From Lysobacteraceae bacterium (GTDB lineage: Bacteria > Pseudomonadota > Gammaproteobacteria > Xanthomonadales > Rhodanobacteraceae): DNA of 64,000 nt. The stretch spans positions 62,001-126,000 of the forward strand of contig JAJFUF010000006.1 in the NCBI GenBank assembly GCA_021372495.1, written 5' to 3'. Of the stretch, positions 32,408 to 41,165 are shown one piece after another (the first letter of the stretch is position 1; each line of letters opens with the position of its first letter). The position numbers were made by a program, and so were the translations under genes. The notes under the pieces were generated by a model. The model searched no databases. It was not told the DNA's origin and was given only the letters and a program-made list of their open reading frames with translations.

Positions 32408-33235
32408 TCAGCCTTCGTACAGCGCCCGCCGCGGCGCGCCGCTGATCGCCGCGGCGAGCTTCGCCGCCTTCGCCGGCGGCAGCTCCTCGCGCAGCAGGGC
32501 GAACACGCGCCGGCCTTCCTCGACGCGCGCATCGGCGTCGTCGCCGCGTCCCGCCACCAGCAGCACGAACTCGCCGCGCTGCTGGTCGGGATCGCGCGCG
32601 ACGCGCTCGGCGAGTTCGCCCAGCGGCGCGGCCAGCACGGTTTCGTAGAGCTTGGTCAGCTCACGCGCCAGCACCGCCTCGCGCGCGGCGCCGAACGCCT
32701 CGCGCATGTCGGCCAGCGATTCGGCGACGCGGTGGCCGGACTCGTAGAACACCAGCGTGCGCGCCTCCGCGGCCAGTTCGGCGAGACGCGCGCGCCGTGC
32801 CGCGGCCTTCGCCGGCAGGAAGCCCTCGAACACGAAGCGGTCGCTCGGCAGGCCGGCCACCGACAGCGCGGCGATCGCCGCGCACGCGCCCGGCACCGGC
32901 GAGACGCGGATGCCGGCCGCGCGCGCGGCGCGCACCAGGCGGAAGCCGGGATCGCTGACCAGCGGCGTGCCGGCATCGGAAATCAGCGCCAGCGACTCGC
33001 CCGCCGCCAGCCGCGCCAGCAGCGCGGCGACCGCCTCGCGCTCGTTGTGCTCGTGCAGCGCGACGAGCGGCGTCGCGATGCCGAAATGGGCGAGCAGGGG
33101 CCGGCTGTGGCGGGTGTCCTCCGCGGCGATCAGGGCGACGTCGCGCAAGACCGCGACCGCGCGCGGCGCGAGATCGTCGAGATTGCCGATCGGCGTCGCC
33201 ACGATCCACAGCGTGCCCGGCCTGGCGTCGTGCAT
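32408..33235 (-). CDS. rsmI: 16S rRNA (cytidine-1402-2'-O)-methyltransferase RsmI
   Basis: RsmI makes the 2'-O-methyl group on C1402, the same base that RsmH methylates. The 275 residues show LWIVATPIGNLDDLAPRAV (about 9-27), AAEDTRHSRPLL, HEHNE and the SAM-binding loop ISDAGTPLVSDPG (about 87-99), followed by VPGACAAIAALSVAGLPSDRF. ATG 33235 gives the usual start; the frame upstream shows no similarity. It diverges from lpoA with 86 bases between the starts. Confidence 0.96.
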   Translation of the reverse strand: MHDARPGTLWIVATPIGNLDDLAPRAVAVLRDVALIAAEDTRHSRPLLAHFGIATPLVALHEHNEREAVAALLARLAAGESLALISDAGTPLVSDPGFRLVRAARAAGIRVSPVPGACAAIAALSVAGLPSDRFVFEGFLPAKAAARRARLAELAAEARTLVFYESGHRVAESLADMREAFGAAREAVLARELTKLYETVLAAPLGELAERVARDPDQQRGEFVLLVAGRGDDADARVEEGRRVFALLREELPPAKAAKLAAAISGAPRRALYEG

Positions 33236-33321
33236 ACGTGCTCCGCATCGCCGCGGCTGCGCGGCCCGATCGGCTATCATCGCGCAAATCGCCGGCATCA
33301 CGAGAGTTCGGGGACCACCGC

Positions 33322-35145
33322 ATGCGCATCTTCCGCTCGCTCGCGGCGTACCTGATCGCCGCCCTGCTGCTCGCCGGCTGCGCCACGCTCGGCACACCGA
33401 CGCCGCAGCAGCAGGCGCAGGCCGATCGCGCCGAAGCGCTGTACCGCCGCGGCGAATTCGACCAGGCCGCGCAGGCGTTCCTCGCGCTCGCCGCGCAGAG
33501 CCACGCCGGCCGCGACCACTACCGCCTGCGCGCCGCCGAGGCGTTCGGCGAGGAGGGCACGCTGGACCGCGCCGCGCAGGCGCTGGACGGGGTGAAGCGC
33601 CGCCACCTCGAGGGCGAGGAAGCCTCGCGCTACGACCTGCTGGACGCGCAGCTCGCGCTCAGCCGCAACGACGCCGCGCGCGCGCTCGGCCTGCTCGCCG
33701 GCGCAACGCCGACGCTGCCGCCGGCGTTGCGGTCGCGCGCGCAGGAGCTGAGCGCGCGCGCGCAGGCGCAGGCCGGCGACGCCTGGGGCGCTGCGGCCAC
33801 GCGCACGGCCATGGACGCGCAGCTCGGCGGCCTCGATCGCAGCGGCAACGAGCAGCAGATCGTCGCCCTGCTCGGCAAGCTGCCCAGCGCCGAGCTGCTG
33901 CGCCGCCGCGACACGCTGCCGGCGACCGATCCGCTGCGCGTCTGGGTCGAACAGGCGCTGGCGCGGCAGGGCGTCGCGGTGGCGGTCGCGCAGCCGCAGC
34001 TCGAACATCCGGTCGGCACCGTGCTGCCTGCCGAGGGCGCCGCCGCCGGCACGCGCGAAGGCTACCGCGCGCTGCGCGCGGTCGCCCTGCTGCTGCCTGC
34101 GGACGGCCAGCTCGCCGCCGCCGCCGGCGCGGTGCGCGACGGCTTCTTCGCCGCCTATTTCGATGCCGCGCGCGGCGGCGCGCCGCGGCCGACGCTGAAG
34201 CTGTACGACAGCGGCAACGATCCCGCGCAGGCGGTGGCGGCTTACCAGAAGGCGGTGGCCGACGGCGCCGAGCTGGTGATCGGACCGCTGTCGCGCGAGG
34301 CCGTCGCCGCGGTGTTCCAGCAGGCCACGCTGCCGGTGCCGGTGCTGGCGCTGAACCATCCCGACGGCACCGCGCTGCCGCCGCCCGGCAGCGCCGAGTT
34401 CGGCCTGCTGCCGGAGAACGAAGGCGCGCAGGTCGCCGAGTACATGGCCGCGCGCGGGCTGAAGAACGCGCTGGTGTTCGCCGCCGAGGACGATTGGGCG
34501 CAGCGCGCGGCGCGCGCCTTCAAGGCGCAGTTCGAGGGCACCGGCGGCCGCGTCGCCGGCGAGGCCGCGCTGAAGAGCGACGCGGTCAACTACGCCGGGC
34601 AGATCGCCGGCATGCCGCTCGCCGATGCCGACGGCGTGTTCCTCGCGTTACGCCCGCAGCAGGCGCGCCTGCTGCTGCCGCAGCTCAAGCTGGCCAAGGC
34701 GACGCAGCCGGTGTTCGCCACCTCGCACGTCTACTCCGGCGACGACGCGCCGAATCTCGACCGCGACCTCGACGGCGTCGAGTTCTGCGACGCGCCGTGG
34801 CTGTTCGACGCGCAGCCCGGCCTGCCGCGGCGCGACGATATCGCCGCGCAGCTGCCGCTTGCCCGCGGCGCCGGCGCGCGCCTGTTCGCGTTCGGCATGG
34901 ACGCGTTCGCGCTGACGCCGTACCTCGACTGGCTGCGCATGCACGCCGGCAGCTACCTGCCGGGCGCTACCGGCCAGCTCGCCGAGGACAGCTTCGGCCG
35001 CGTGCACCGCACGCTGACCTGGGCGCGCTTCGCCGACGGCGTGGCGCGGCCGCTGGCCGGCGGCCTCGACGTCGGCGCTCCCACCGCGACAGCCGCGCCC
35101 GCACCCGTACCGGCGCCCGCCGGCGCCGCGCCGTCGTCGCCCTGA
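33322..35145 (+). CDS. lpoA: LpoA/LppC-type lipoprotein, penicillin-binding protein activator
   Basis: LpoA is an outer-membrane lipoprotein that reaches through the periplasm to stimulate PBP1A. The 607 residues begin with a lipoprotein signal whose lipobox is LLAGC (Cys at about 18). A TPR-like N-terminal half (about 22-235, Ala-rich helices) is followed by a periplasmic-binding-protein-like domain beginning [15 protein letters not shown] (about 255) and including [15 protein letters not shown]. An Ala/Pro-rich tail closes the protein. ATG 33322 is chosen from the lipobox position. It is followed closely by yraN and dolP, as in many gammaproteobacteria. Confidence 0.93.
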   Translation: MRIFRSLAAYLIAALLLAGCATLGTPTPQQQAQADRAEALYRRGEFDQAAQAFLALAAQSHAGRDHYRLRAAEAFGEEGTLDRAAQALDGVKRRHLEGEEASRYDLLDAQLALSRNDAARALGLLAGATPTLPPALRSRAQELSARAQAQAGDAWGAAATRTAMDAQLGGLDRSGNEQQIVALLGKLPSAELLRRRDTLPATDPLRVWVEQALARQGVAVAVAQPQLEHPVGTVLPAEGAAAGTREGYRALRAVALLLPADGQLAAAAGAVRDGFFAAYFDAARGGAPRPTLKLYDSGNDPAQAVAAYQKAVADGAELVIGPLSREAVAAVFQQATLPVPVLALNHPDGTALPPPGSAEFGLLPENEGAQVAEYMAARGLKNALVFAAEDDWAQRAARAFKAQFEGTGGRVAGEAALKSDAVNYAGQIAGMPLADADGVFLALRPQQARLLLPQLKLAKATQPVFATSHVYSGDDAPNLDRDLDGVEFCDAPWLFDAQPGLPRRDDIAAQLPLARGAGARLFAFGMDAFALTPYLDWLRMHAGSYLPGATGQLAEDSFGRVHRTLTWARFADGVARPLAGGLDVGAPTATAAPAPVPAPAGAAPSSP

Positions 35146-35149
35146 ACGC

Positions 35150-35509
35150 ATGACGCGCGCGCAGGGCGACGCCTTCGAGCAGCGCGCGCTGGAACGGCTG
35201 GCCGGCGCCGGCCTCAGCCTGGTTACGCGCAACTTCAACACGCGCCACGGCGAGATCGACCTGGTGATGCGCGACGGCGACACGCTGGTGTTCGTCGAGG
35301 TGCGCTACCGGCGCGGCGCCGGTTTCGGCGGCGGCATGGCCTCGGTCGATGCGGCCAAGCGCGCGCGATTGGTGCGCGCCGCGTCGCTGTTCCTCGCCGC
35401 GCATCCGCGCCTCGCGCACCTGCCGTGCCGCTTCGATGTGGTAGCGTTCGCCGGCGACGCGGCGCAGCCGGCATGCGACTGGCAGCGCGCCGCCTTCGAC
35501 GCCGACTGA
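35150..35509 (+). CDS. yraN: YraN family protein (UPF0102), nuclease-like fold
   Basis: This 119-residue protein matches the UPF0102 family: [17 protein letters not shown] (about 6-22), [28 protein letters not shown] (key residues E34, D36, E48, V49) and the final DVVAF. The E-x-D and E-V-R-Y residues form the nuclease-like active site of the restriction-endonuclease-type fold, although no activity is firmly assigned. It begins 4 bases after lpoA and precedes dolP, the standard neighbourhood. Confidence 0.92.
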   Translation: MTRAQGDAFEQRALERLAGAGLSLVTRNFNTRHGEIDLVMRDGDTLVFVEVRYRRGAGFGGGMASVDAAKRARLVRAASLFLAAHPRLAHLPCRFDVVAFAGDAAQPACDWQRAAFDAD

Positions 35510-35518
35510 GGATCCCCG

Positions 35519-36103
35519 ATGCGACGCCTGCTCCCGCCCCTGCTGCTTGCCCTCGCCCTGGTCCAGCTCGCCGGCTGCGCAGCCGTCGTGGTCGGCGGCG
35601 CCGCGGCCGGCGCCGGCGCGGCGCGCGACCGGCGCGGCTTCGGCACGGTCGTCTCCGACCGCAACCTGCAGCTTTCGGCGATGAGCGCGATCAACAAGGA
35701 CCAGGAGCTGGCGCTGAAGAACGACGTCAGCGTGGTCGTGTTCAACGGCGTGATGCTGCTGGTCGGCGAGGTGCGCACGCCCGAGCTGAAGGCGCGCGCC
35801 GTGCGCCTGGCGACCGGCTTCGAGGGCACGCGCAAGCTGGTCGACGAAATCGAGGTGATGGAGCCGCAGGGCTTCTGGGCGCGGCGCGGCGACGATGCGC
35901 TGACCGCGCGCGTGAAGGCCGCGCTGCTCAACATCACCAGCCTGTCAGGCTTCGACCCGACCCGCGTCAACGTCACCAGCGCGCACGGCACCGTGTACCT
36001 GATGGGGCTGGTCAGCCGCACCGAGGCCGATGCGGTCGTCGAACTGGTGCGCAACGTCGCCGGCGTCGGCAAGGTGGTCAAGGTGTTCGAGTACACCGAC
36101 TGA
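35519..36103 (+). CDS. dolP: BON-domain lipoprotein DolP (YraP)
   Basis: DolP is an outer-membrane lipoprotein with two BON domains that supports envelope integrity and BAM function. The 194 residues have a lipoprotein signal with lipobox LAGC (Cys at about 20) and a Gly/Ala-rich linker. The first BON domain covers about 50-117 and includes VSVVVFNGVMLLVGEV. The second covers about 128-194 and includes VNVTSAHGTVYLMGLVSR. The order lpoA-yraN-dolP supports the assignment. Expression may be envelope-stress controlled in relatives, but no such promoter is evident here. Confidence 0.92.
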   Translation: MRRLLPPLLLALALVQLAGCAAVVVGGAAAGAGAARDRRGFGTVVSDRNLQLSAMSAINKDQELALKNDVSVVVFNGVMLLVGEVRTPELKARAVRLATGFEGTRKLVDEIEVMEPQGFWARRGDDALTARVKAALLNITSLSGFDPTRVNVTSAHGTVYLMGLVSRTEADAVVELVRNVAGVGKVVKVFEYTD

Positions 36104-36108
36104 GCGCC

Positions 36109-36126
36109 GGGACTCGGGACTCGGGA
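36109..36126. repeat. GGGACTC heptamer repeat, 2.5 units
   Basis: The heptamer GGGACTC occurs twice and is followed by GGGA in the 42-base gap between dolP and the oxidase gene. The same heptamer, or its complement, recurs near 47331-47360, 47462-47490, 50602-50620 and 60171-60231. Confidence 0.8.
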
Positions 36127-36145
36127 ACGGCGTAAACTCGACGCC

Positions 36146-37513
36146 ATGTCGCTCTCGCCAGACTTCGCGTCGACGCTGCGCGCGATCTTCGGCGACGCGC
36201 TCGCGCTCGACGTTGCCACCCGCGCCACCTACGCCTACGACAACTCGCGGCGCGAGACGCTGCCCGAGGCGGTGGTGCTGCCGACGGAGCACGCGCAGGT
36301 CGAGGCGCTGGTGCGCGCCTGCCGCGCGCAGCGCATGCCGCTGACCGCGCGCGGCCGCGGCACCAACACCACCGGCGCCAGCGTGCCGGTCGCCGGCGGC
36401 GTGGTGGTTTCCTTCGAGCGCATGAACCGCATCCTGCGCGTCGATCCCGACAACCGCCTGGCGGTGGTCGAGCCCGGCGTGCTGAACGCGGACCTGCAGG
36501 CGGCGGCCGCGCCGCACGGTTTCTTCTGGCCGCCGGACCCGACCTCGGCGCCGTTCTGCACGATCGGCGGCAACCTCGCCTGCAACGCCGGCGGCCCGCG
36601 CGCGGTGAAGTACGGCGCGACCCGCGACAACGTGCTGGCGCTGCGCGCGGTCGCCGGCAGCGGCGAGAGCTTCCGCGCCGGCGCGCCCACCACCAAGGGC
36701 GCGACGGGCTACGACCTGACCCGCCTGCTGCTCGGCTCGGAAGGCACGCTCGCGCTGATCACCGAGGCGACGCTGAAGCTGGTGCCGAAGCCGTCCGCGC
36801 TGCGCACGCTGCGCGCGGCCTACGCCGACGTCGGCGCCGCGGCGCGCGCGGTGGCGCGCATCATGGCGCAGCCGGTCACGCCGTGCGCGCTGGAATTCCT
36901 CGACGACGAGGCCCTGAAGCTGGCGCGCGCGCACGGCGGCGACGCGGTGCCCGACGCCGGCGCGCTGCTGATGATCGAGGTGGACGGCGAACCCGGGACG
37001 CTGGCCGCCGCGGTCGAGGCGGTCGCGTGCGCCGCGCGCGGCGACGGCCTGCTCGAACTGCGCGCCGCCGCCGACGCCGCCGAGGCGGCGACGCTGTGGG
37101 CCGCGCGCAGGGCGCTGTCGCCGGCGCTGCGCACGCTGTCGCCGAACAAGATCAACGAGGACGTGGTGGTGCCGGTCAGCCGCGTGCCCGAGCTGGTGGC
37201 GACGACCAAGCGGCTGGCGGCGAAGTACGCGCTGCCGATCGTCTGCTTCGGCCACGCCGGCAACGGCAACCTGCATGTCAACCTGCTGCCGCGCGATGCC
37301 GCCGAACGCGCGCGCGCCGAACCCTGCCTGGCGGAGGTGTTCGACGCCGTGATCGCGCTCGACGGCACGCTCTCCGGCGAGCACGGCATCGGCCTCGCCA
37401 AGCGCGCGTTCATGCCGCGCGCGCTGGACGCCGTCGCGCTGGGGCTGATGGGCGGCATCAAGGCGGCGTTCGATCCGGACGGGATTCTCAATCCGGGAAA
37501 GTTGTTGCCTTGA
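36146..37513 (+). CDS. FAD-binding oxidoreductase, GlcD / D-lactate dehydrogenase-like
   Basis: The 455-residue protein has a VAO-type FAD domain followed by a GlcD-like C-terminal domain. FAD-binding segments are LPLTARGRGTNTTGASVPV (about 69-87), VVEPGVLNADL, and FCTIGGNLACNAGGPRAVKYG (abbreviated by its glycines). The C-terminal part has CFGHAGNGNLHVNL, GEHGIGLAKR and DPDGILNPGKLLP, which are typical of flavoproteins oxidising D-2-hydroxyacids such as D-lactate, glycolate or D-2-hydroxyglutarate. No partner subunit such as GlcE or GlcF is nearby, so a stand-alone soluble enzyme is likely. The substrate is not determinable from sequence. Confidence 0.9.
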   Translation: MSLSPDFASTLRAIFGDALALDVATRATYAYDNSRRETLPEAVVLPTEHAQVEALVRACRAQRMPLTARGRGTNTTGASVPVAGGVVVSFERMNRILRVDPDNRLAVVEPGVLNADLQAAAAPHGFFWPPDPTSAPFCTIGGNLACNAGGPRAVKYGATRDNVLALRAVAGSGESFRAGAPTTKGATGYDLTRLLLGSEGTLALITEATLKLVPKPSALRTLRAAYADVGAAARAVARIMAQPVTPCALEFLDDEALKLARAHGGDAVPDAGALLMIEVDGEPGTLAAAVEAVACAARGDGLLELRAAADAAEAATLWAARRALSPALRTLSPNKINEDVVVPVSRVPELVATTKRLAAKYALPIVCFGHAGNGNLHVNLLPRDAAERARAEPCLAEVFDAVIALDGTLSGEHGIGLAKRAFMPRALDAVALGLMGGIKAAFDPDGILNPGKLLP

Positions 37514-37656
37514 GACGGGAGACGGTGAAGACCATGGCGTCGTCATGCCCGTGCCGCCGGGTGGCGTGCGCTCCGCGCACGTCGCCGGGAGCTGGCGTGC
37601 GCGCAGCGCGCGCTACGCATGTTGCGCCTCTTCCCGCCTCGCACGCCGGCGCCGCC

Positions 37657-37681
37657 GAATGCCGGCTTTCGCCGGAATGAC
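37657..37681. repeat. Palindromic repeat of the GTCATTCCGGC family, copy 1
   Basis: GAATGCCGGCTTTCGCCGGA followed by ATGAC forms a short stem (CCGGC / GCCGG) with a small loop. Its complement begins GTCATTCCGGCGAAAGCCGG, close to the copy at 50637-50661. It lies in the 201-base gap before the glycosylase gene, which also holds GTGCGCTCCGCGCAC-type palindromes. Confidence 0.75.
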
Positions 37682-37714
37682 GCCGAAGGCGGCACGCACT
37701 GCCGCGACCTGACC

Positions 37715-38338
37715 ATGCCGACCACACTCGACGCACTGCTGCGCGACATCCGCGCCTGCCGCATCTGCGAACGCCATCTGCCGCTGGGACCGCGGCCGGT
37801 GCTGCAGGCCAGCGCCAGCGCGCGCCTGCTGATCGCCAGCCAGGCGCCGGGAAGGCGCGTGCACGAGACCGGCATCCCGTTCAACGACCCCAGCGGCGAC
37901 CGCCTGCGTGCGTGGCTCGGCATCGACCGCGACGCCTTCTACGACGCCGGGCGCGTCGCGATCGTGCCGATGGGCTTCTGCTATCCCGGCAAGGGCAAGT
38001 CCGGCGACCTGCCGCCGCGCCCCGAGTGCGCCGCGACCTGGCATCCGCGCCTGCTGCCGCTGCTCACCGAGGTGCGCCTGACGCTGGCCATCGGCCAATA
38101 CGCGCACGCCTACCTGCTCGGCGCGCGGCGCCGCGCGTCGCTGACCGAGACCGTGCGCGCATGGCGCGACTTCACCGGCGACGGCATCCTGCCGCTGCCG
38201 CACCCGAGCCCGCGCAACCAGGTCTGGCTGCGCCGCAATCCGTGGTTCGAGGGCGAAGTGCTGCCGTGGCTGCGCGCGCGCGTCGCCGAGATGCTGCACG
38301 AGCCCGCGGCGCCGCGCGCGGCGCAAAGCGGCACGTAG
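37715..38338 (+). CDS. Uracil-DNA glycosylase family protein (UdgX/family-4-like fold)
   Basis: The 207-residue protein has the uracil-DNA glycosylase superfamily layout. There is an N-terminal CRICERHLPLGPRP, then the catalytic-loop region LLIASQAPGRRVHETGIPFNDPSGDRL (about 38-64, key residues QAPG and the FNDPSG loop), and near the C terminus LPLPHPSPRNQVWLRRNPWF with the HPSPRN motif. Only the C-x-x-C of a possible iron-sulphur site is seen, so a canonical four-cysteine family-4 cluster is doubtful. ATG 37715 is the first start after the repeat region. The stop codon lies at the outer edge of an inverted repeat. Confidence 0.88.
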   Translation: MPTTLDALLRDIRACRICERHLPLGPRPVLQASASARLLIASQAPGRRVHETGIPFNDPSGDRLRAWLGIDRDAFYDAGRVAIVPMGFCYPGKGKSGDLPPRPECAATWHPRLLPLLTEVRLTLAIGQYAHAYLLGARRRASLTETVRAWRDFTGDGILPLPHPSPRNQVWLRRNPWFEGEVLPWLRARVAEMLHEPAAPRAAQSGT

Positions 38339-38404
38339 GGGGGGCTTCAGCCCACCGAACGCGCATGTCGAAAAAAGCGATGGCGGGCTGAAGCCCACCC
38401 TACG
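38335..38404. repeat. Inverted repeat with 22-base arms after the glycosylase gene
   Basis: The left arm 38335-38356 and the right arm 38382-38404 are complementary over about 20 of 22 bases. The core GGGCTTCAGCCC is itself palindromic. The left arm includes the stop codon of the upstream gene. It may act as a terminator or be a mobile extragenic palindrome. A second, weaker palindrome (GGATGCG with CGCATGC) follows at 38438-38460. Confidence 0.8.
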
Positions 38405-38486
38405 CGACGGCCGCGATGCGGATGGGTTCGGCACGTAGGATGCGGTGTCTCATCGCATGCAGCGGTTGCGACCGGGTGGCGCGGCG

Positions 38487-38984
38487 TTACGCGAAGCGCG
38501 CAGCCAGTTGCAGCACCAGCGCCGCGGCGACGCCGGCCAAGAGGTCGTCCAGCATCACGCCGAGGCCGCCCTTGACGCGGCGGTCGAACCAGCGGATCGG
38601 CCACGGCTTCCACACGTCGAACAGGCGGAACAGCGCGAAGCCGGCCAGCATCCACGGCCAGCCGGCCGGCGCGGCGAACAGCGCCAGCCACTGGCCGACG
38701 AATTCGTCCCACACCAGCGCGCGGTGATCGTCGACGCCGAGGCGGGCGCCGGCGACGCCGCAGGCCCACACGCCCAGCGCGAACGCCAGCGCGAGCACGC
38801 CGGCGTACGCGGGCCACGGCAGCTCGCGCAGCACGAACCACCACGGCAGCAGCGCCGCCAGCGAGCCGGAGGTGCCCTGCGCGAACGGCGCGAGGCCCGC
38901 GCCGAAACCGGCCGCGATCCATCCGGCCGGATGCGCCAGCAGCGCGCGCCGCCGCGCGGCATCGAGCGCGGTCTTGGCGTTCAC
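38487..38984 (-). CDS. pgpA: Phosphatidylglycerophosphatase A
   Basis: PgpA removes the phosphate of phosphatidylglycerophosphate to give phosphatidylglycerol. The 165-residue membrane protein has the family segments GFGAGLAPFAQGTSGSLAALL (about 27-47, abbreviated by the GT-GSL loop), VWDEFVGQWLAL with the catalytic acidic residues, FALFRLFDVWKPWPIRW, and GGLGVMLDDLLAG. The GTG start overlaps the thiL stop as GTGA. The thiL-pgpA pair is common in proteobacteria. Confidence 0.95.
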   Translation of the reverse strand: MNAKTALDAARRRALLAHPAGWIAAGFGAGLAPFAQGTSGSLAALLPWWFVLRELPWPAYAGVLALAFALGVWACGVAGARLGVDDHRALVWDEFVGQWLALFAAPAGWPWMLAGFALFRLFDVWKPWPIRWFDRRVKGGLGVMLDDLLAGVAAALVLQLAARFA

Positions 38985-39967
38985 GAGGCGAAGTGTTCCC
39001 AGCCGCGCCGCGGCGGCGCCAGCGTCTGCCCGCGCGCGTCGCGCACGCGCACGCCGGCGCCTTCGACGATGCGGCCGATGCGCGTGGCGCCGCAGCCGAG
39101 CCGCGCGAGATCCGCGGTCGCGTTCGCCACGCGGTCCGGCGGCACGCTGAAGCAGAGTTCGTAGTCGTCGCCGCCGGCCAGCACGAACGCGAGGCGCGCG
39201 TCGTCGTCGAACAGGGTCAGCAGCGCGGAGGACATCGGCAGGGTGGAAGCGTCGATTTCCGCGCCCACGCCGCTCGCCGTGCAGACGTGGCCGAGGTCGG
39301 CGAGCAGGCCGTCGGAGACGTCGATGCACGCCGACGCCGCGCCGCGCAGCGCGAGCCCGGCGGCGACGCGCGGCGCCGGCCGGTTCAGTCGCGCCAGCAA
39401 GTGCTCGCGCGTGCCCGGCGGCGCGTTCAGCAGGCGGTCCGCGCGCGGATCGGCGCGATCGAGGCAGCGCAAGCCGGCGGCGGCGTCGCCCAGCGTGCCG
39501 GTCACGAACACCGCGTCGCCCGGCCGCGCGCCGGCGCGGCGCAGCGCGCAGCCTTCCGGCACGAAGCCGAGCGCGGTCACGGTGACGCTGAGCGGGCCCT
39601 GCGTGGTGTCGCCGCCGATCAGCGCGAGCTTGTGTGCGCGCGCGAGCTGCGCGAAGCCGTCGGCGAAGCGCTCGACGTAGCGCGCGTCGGCGGCGGGCAG
39701 GGTCAGCGCCAGCAGCGCCCAGGCCGGCGTCGCGCCCATCGCGGCGAGGTCGGACAGGTTCACCGCCAGCGCCTTCCAGCCGAGATCCTCGGGCGCGGTG
39801 CCGGGCGGGAAATGCACGCCCTCGACCAGCGTGTCGACGCAGATCGCCAGCTCGTGCCCTGCCGGCGGCGCGACCAGCGCGGCGTCGTCGCCGATGCCGA
39901 GGCGCACGTCCTCGCGGCCCTGCGCGGCGCGCGCCCGGATCGCCTCGATCAGATCGAACTCGCCCAA
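38981..39967 (-). CDS. thiL: Thiamine-monophosphate kinase ThiL
   Basis: ThiL phosphorylates thiamine monophosphate to the active cofactor thiamine pyrophosphate. The 328 residues show the AIRS-family pattern: GEFDLIEAIRAR at the N terminus, LGIGDDAALV (about 23-32, metal-binding Asp pair), DTLVEGVHF, NLSDLAAMGATP, GGDTTQGPLSVTVTALG (about 120-136) and, in the second half, CIDVSDGLLADLGHV and GGDDYELCF. It lies 193 bases after nusB in the riboflavin operon, a common location. That gap holds a degenerate palindromic repeat but no gene. Confidence 0.96.
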   Translation of the reverse strand: MGEFDLIEAIRARAAQGREDVRLGIGDDAALVAPPAGHELAICVDTLVEGVHFPPGTAPEDLGWKALAVNLSDLAAMGATPAWALLALTLPAADARYVERFADGFAQLARAHKLALIGGDTTQGPLSVTVTALGFVPEGCALRRAGARPGDAVFVTGTLGDAAAGLRCLDRADPRADRLLNAPPGTREHLLARLNRPAPRVAAGLALRGAASACIDVSDGLLADLGHVCTASGVGAEIDASTLPMSSALLTLFDDDARLAFVLAGGDDYELCFSVPPDRVANATADLARLGCGATRIGRIVEGAGVRVRDARGQTLAPPRRGWEHFAS

Positions 39968-40045
39968 TCAACCACCCTCGCAGACATGCGGCGCCCCGCA
40001 CGATACCGGCAAGCGTGCCGACTGCGAATCCGCGCGGCACCAGCG

Positions 40046-40070
40046 CCCCTCTCCCGCCAACGGGAAAAGG
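40046..40070. repeat. Degenerate CCCTCTCCC palindromic repeat
   Basis: CCCCTCTCCCGCCAACGGGA followed by AAAGG forms a short stem (CTCCCG with CGGGAA, imperfect). Its core matches the repeats embedded in ribD at 45859-45995. It is intergenic, between nusB and thiL. Confidence 0.6.
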
Positions 40071-40160
40071 AAAAGAAATCATCCGGCGACCCGGCTCCCT
40101 GCCGCGCCCGCGGGCGCATGTCGCGCTCCCGCAGGTTCCGCACGCCGACGGCGCCGCCGC

Positions 40161-40619
40161 TCAGCGTCCGCCGCCGCGGTACTCGACCTCGCGCCACTGC
40201 GCGGCCAGCTTGTCGAGCACGCCGTTGACGTAGGTGTGGCCGTGCTCGGAACCGAAGCGCTTGGTGGTTTCGATGGCCTCGTTCAGCACCACGCGGTAGG
40301 GCACGTCCAGGCGATGCTTCAGTTCGTAGGCGGCGAGGCGCAGCACCGCGCGCTCGATCGGATCCACCTGCGGCATGTCGCGGTCGAGGAACGGACGCAG
40401 GCCCTCGTCCAGCTCGGCGCAGTGGCGCTCGACGCCGCGCAGCAGGTCCTCGAAGTATTCGAGATCGGCGATCTCCATGTCCTGCTCGTGGCGGAACTCG
40501 TCGATGATCGCGGTCATCGTGTTGCCGCCGATCTGCCAGGCGTACAGCGCCTGCAGCGCGCGCCGGCGCGCACGCGAGCGCGCGGCCAGGTCGATGCCTT
40601 CGGGACGCCGCGCTTCCAT
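40161..40619 (-). CDS. nusB: Transcription antitermination factor NusB
   Basis: NusB binds boxA RNA with NusE (ribosomal protein S10) to allow full-length rRNA transcription. The 152 residues are all helical. Diagnostic segments are RSRARRRALQALYAWQIGG (about 14-32), DPIERAVLRLAAYELKHRLDVPYRVVLNEAIE (key residues D82, R86, A93, E107) and the closing VNGVLDKLA. It is coupled to ribH by a one-base TGATG overlap, as in many gammaproteobacteria. Confidence 0.95.
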   Translation of the reverse strand: MEARRPEGIDLAARSRARRRALQALYAWQIGGNTMTAIIDEFRHEQDMEIADLEYFEDLLRGVERHCAELDEGLRPFLDRDMPQVDPIERAVLRLAAYELKHRLDVPYRVVLNEAIETTKRFGSEHGHTYVNGVLDKLAAQWREVEYRGGGR

Positions 40620-41080
40620 CACAGCCGCGCGTACAGGTTGACCATCTCGAGCGCGGCCAGCGCCGCGTCGGCGCCCTTGTTGCCGGCCTTGGTGCCGGCG
40701 CGCTCGATCGCCTGCTCGATGGTGTCGGTGGTCAGCACGCCGAACGCGACCGGCACGCCGGAGGCGTGCGCGGCCTGGGCCAGGCCCTTGGCGGCTTCGC
40801 CGGCGACGAAGTCGAAGTGCGGGGTGGCGCCGCGGATCACGCAACCCAGCGCGACCACCGCCGCATACCGGCCGGACTTGGCCACGCGCTCGGCCGCCTG
40901 CGCGAGCTCCCAGGCGCCGGGCACGCGGATCAGGTCGATCGCGTCCTCGGCCACGCCGTGGCGCACCAGCGCATCGCGCGCGCCGGCCACCAGCGACTCG
41001 ACGATGAAGCCGTTGAAGCGCGCCGCGACCAGCGCGAAGCGACCCTTGGGCGCGGCGAAATCGCCTTCGATGACCTTCAT
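40619..41080 (-). CDS. ribH: 6,7-dimethyl-8-ribityllumazine synthase RibH
   Basis: RibH condenses 3,4-dihydroxybutanone phosphate with the pyrimidine intermediate to make lumazine, the last step before riboflavin. The 153 residues contain [15 protein letters not shown] (about 20-34), [15 protein letters not shown] (about 53-67), [19 protein letters not shown] with the catalytic His, and [17 protein letters not shown]. It assembles into large shells in relatives. It lies 85 bases after ribBA and overlaps nusB by one base. Confidence 0.96.
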   Translation of the reverse strand: MKVIEGDFAAPKGRFALVAARFNGFIVESLVAGARDALVRHGVAEDAIDLIRVPGAWELAQAAERVAKSGRYAAVVALGCVIRGATPHFDFVAGEAAKGLAQAAHASGVPVAFGVLTTDTIEQAIERAGTKAGNKGADAALAALEMVNLYARL

Positions 41081-41165
41081 GGCGGGCGGTCCGTGGGAAA
41101 AAGGGCGCCAGTCTAACAGACTGTCGCGGAAGTGCTTTCCGGCCGCCCCGCGCGCCGGGCGCCGC

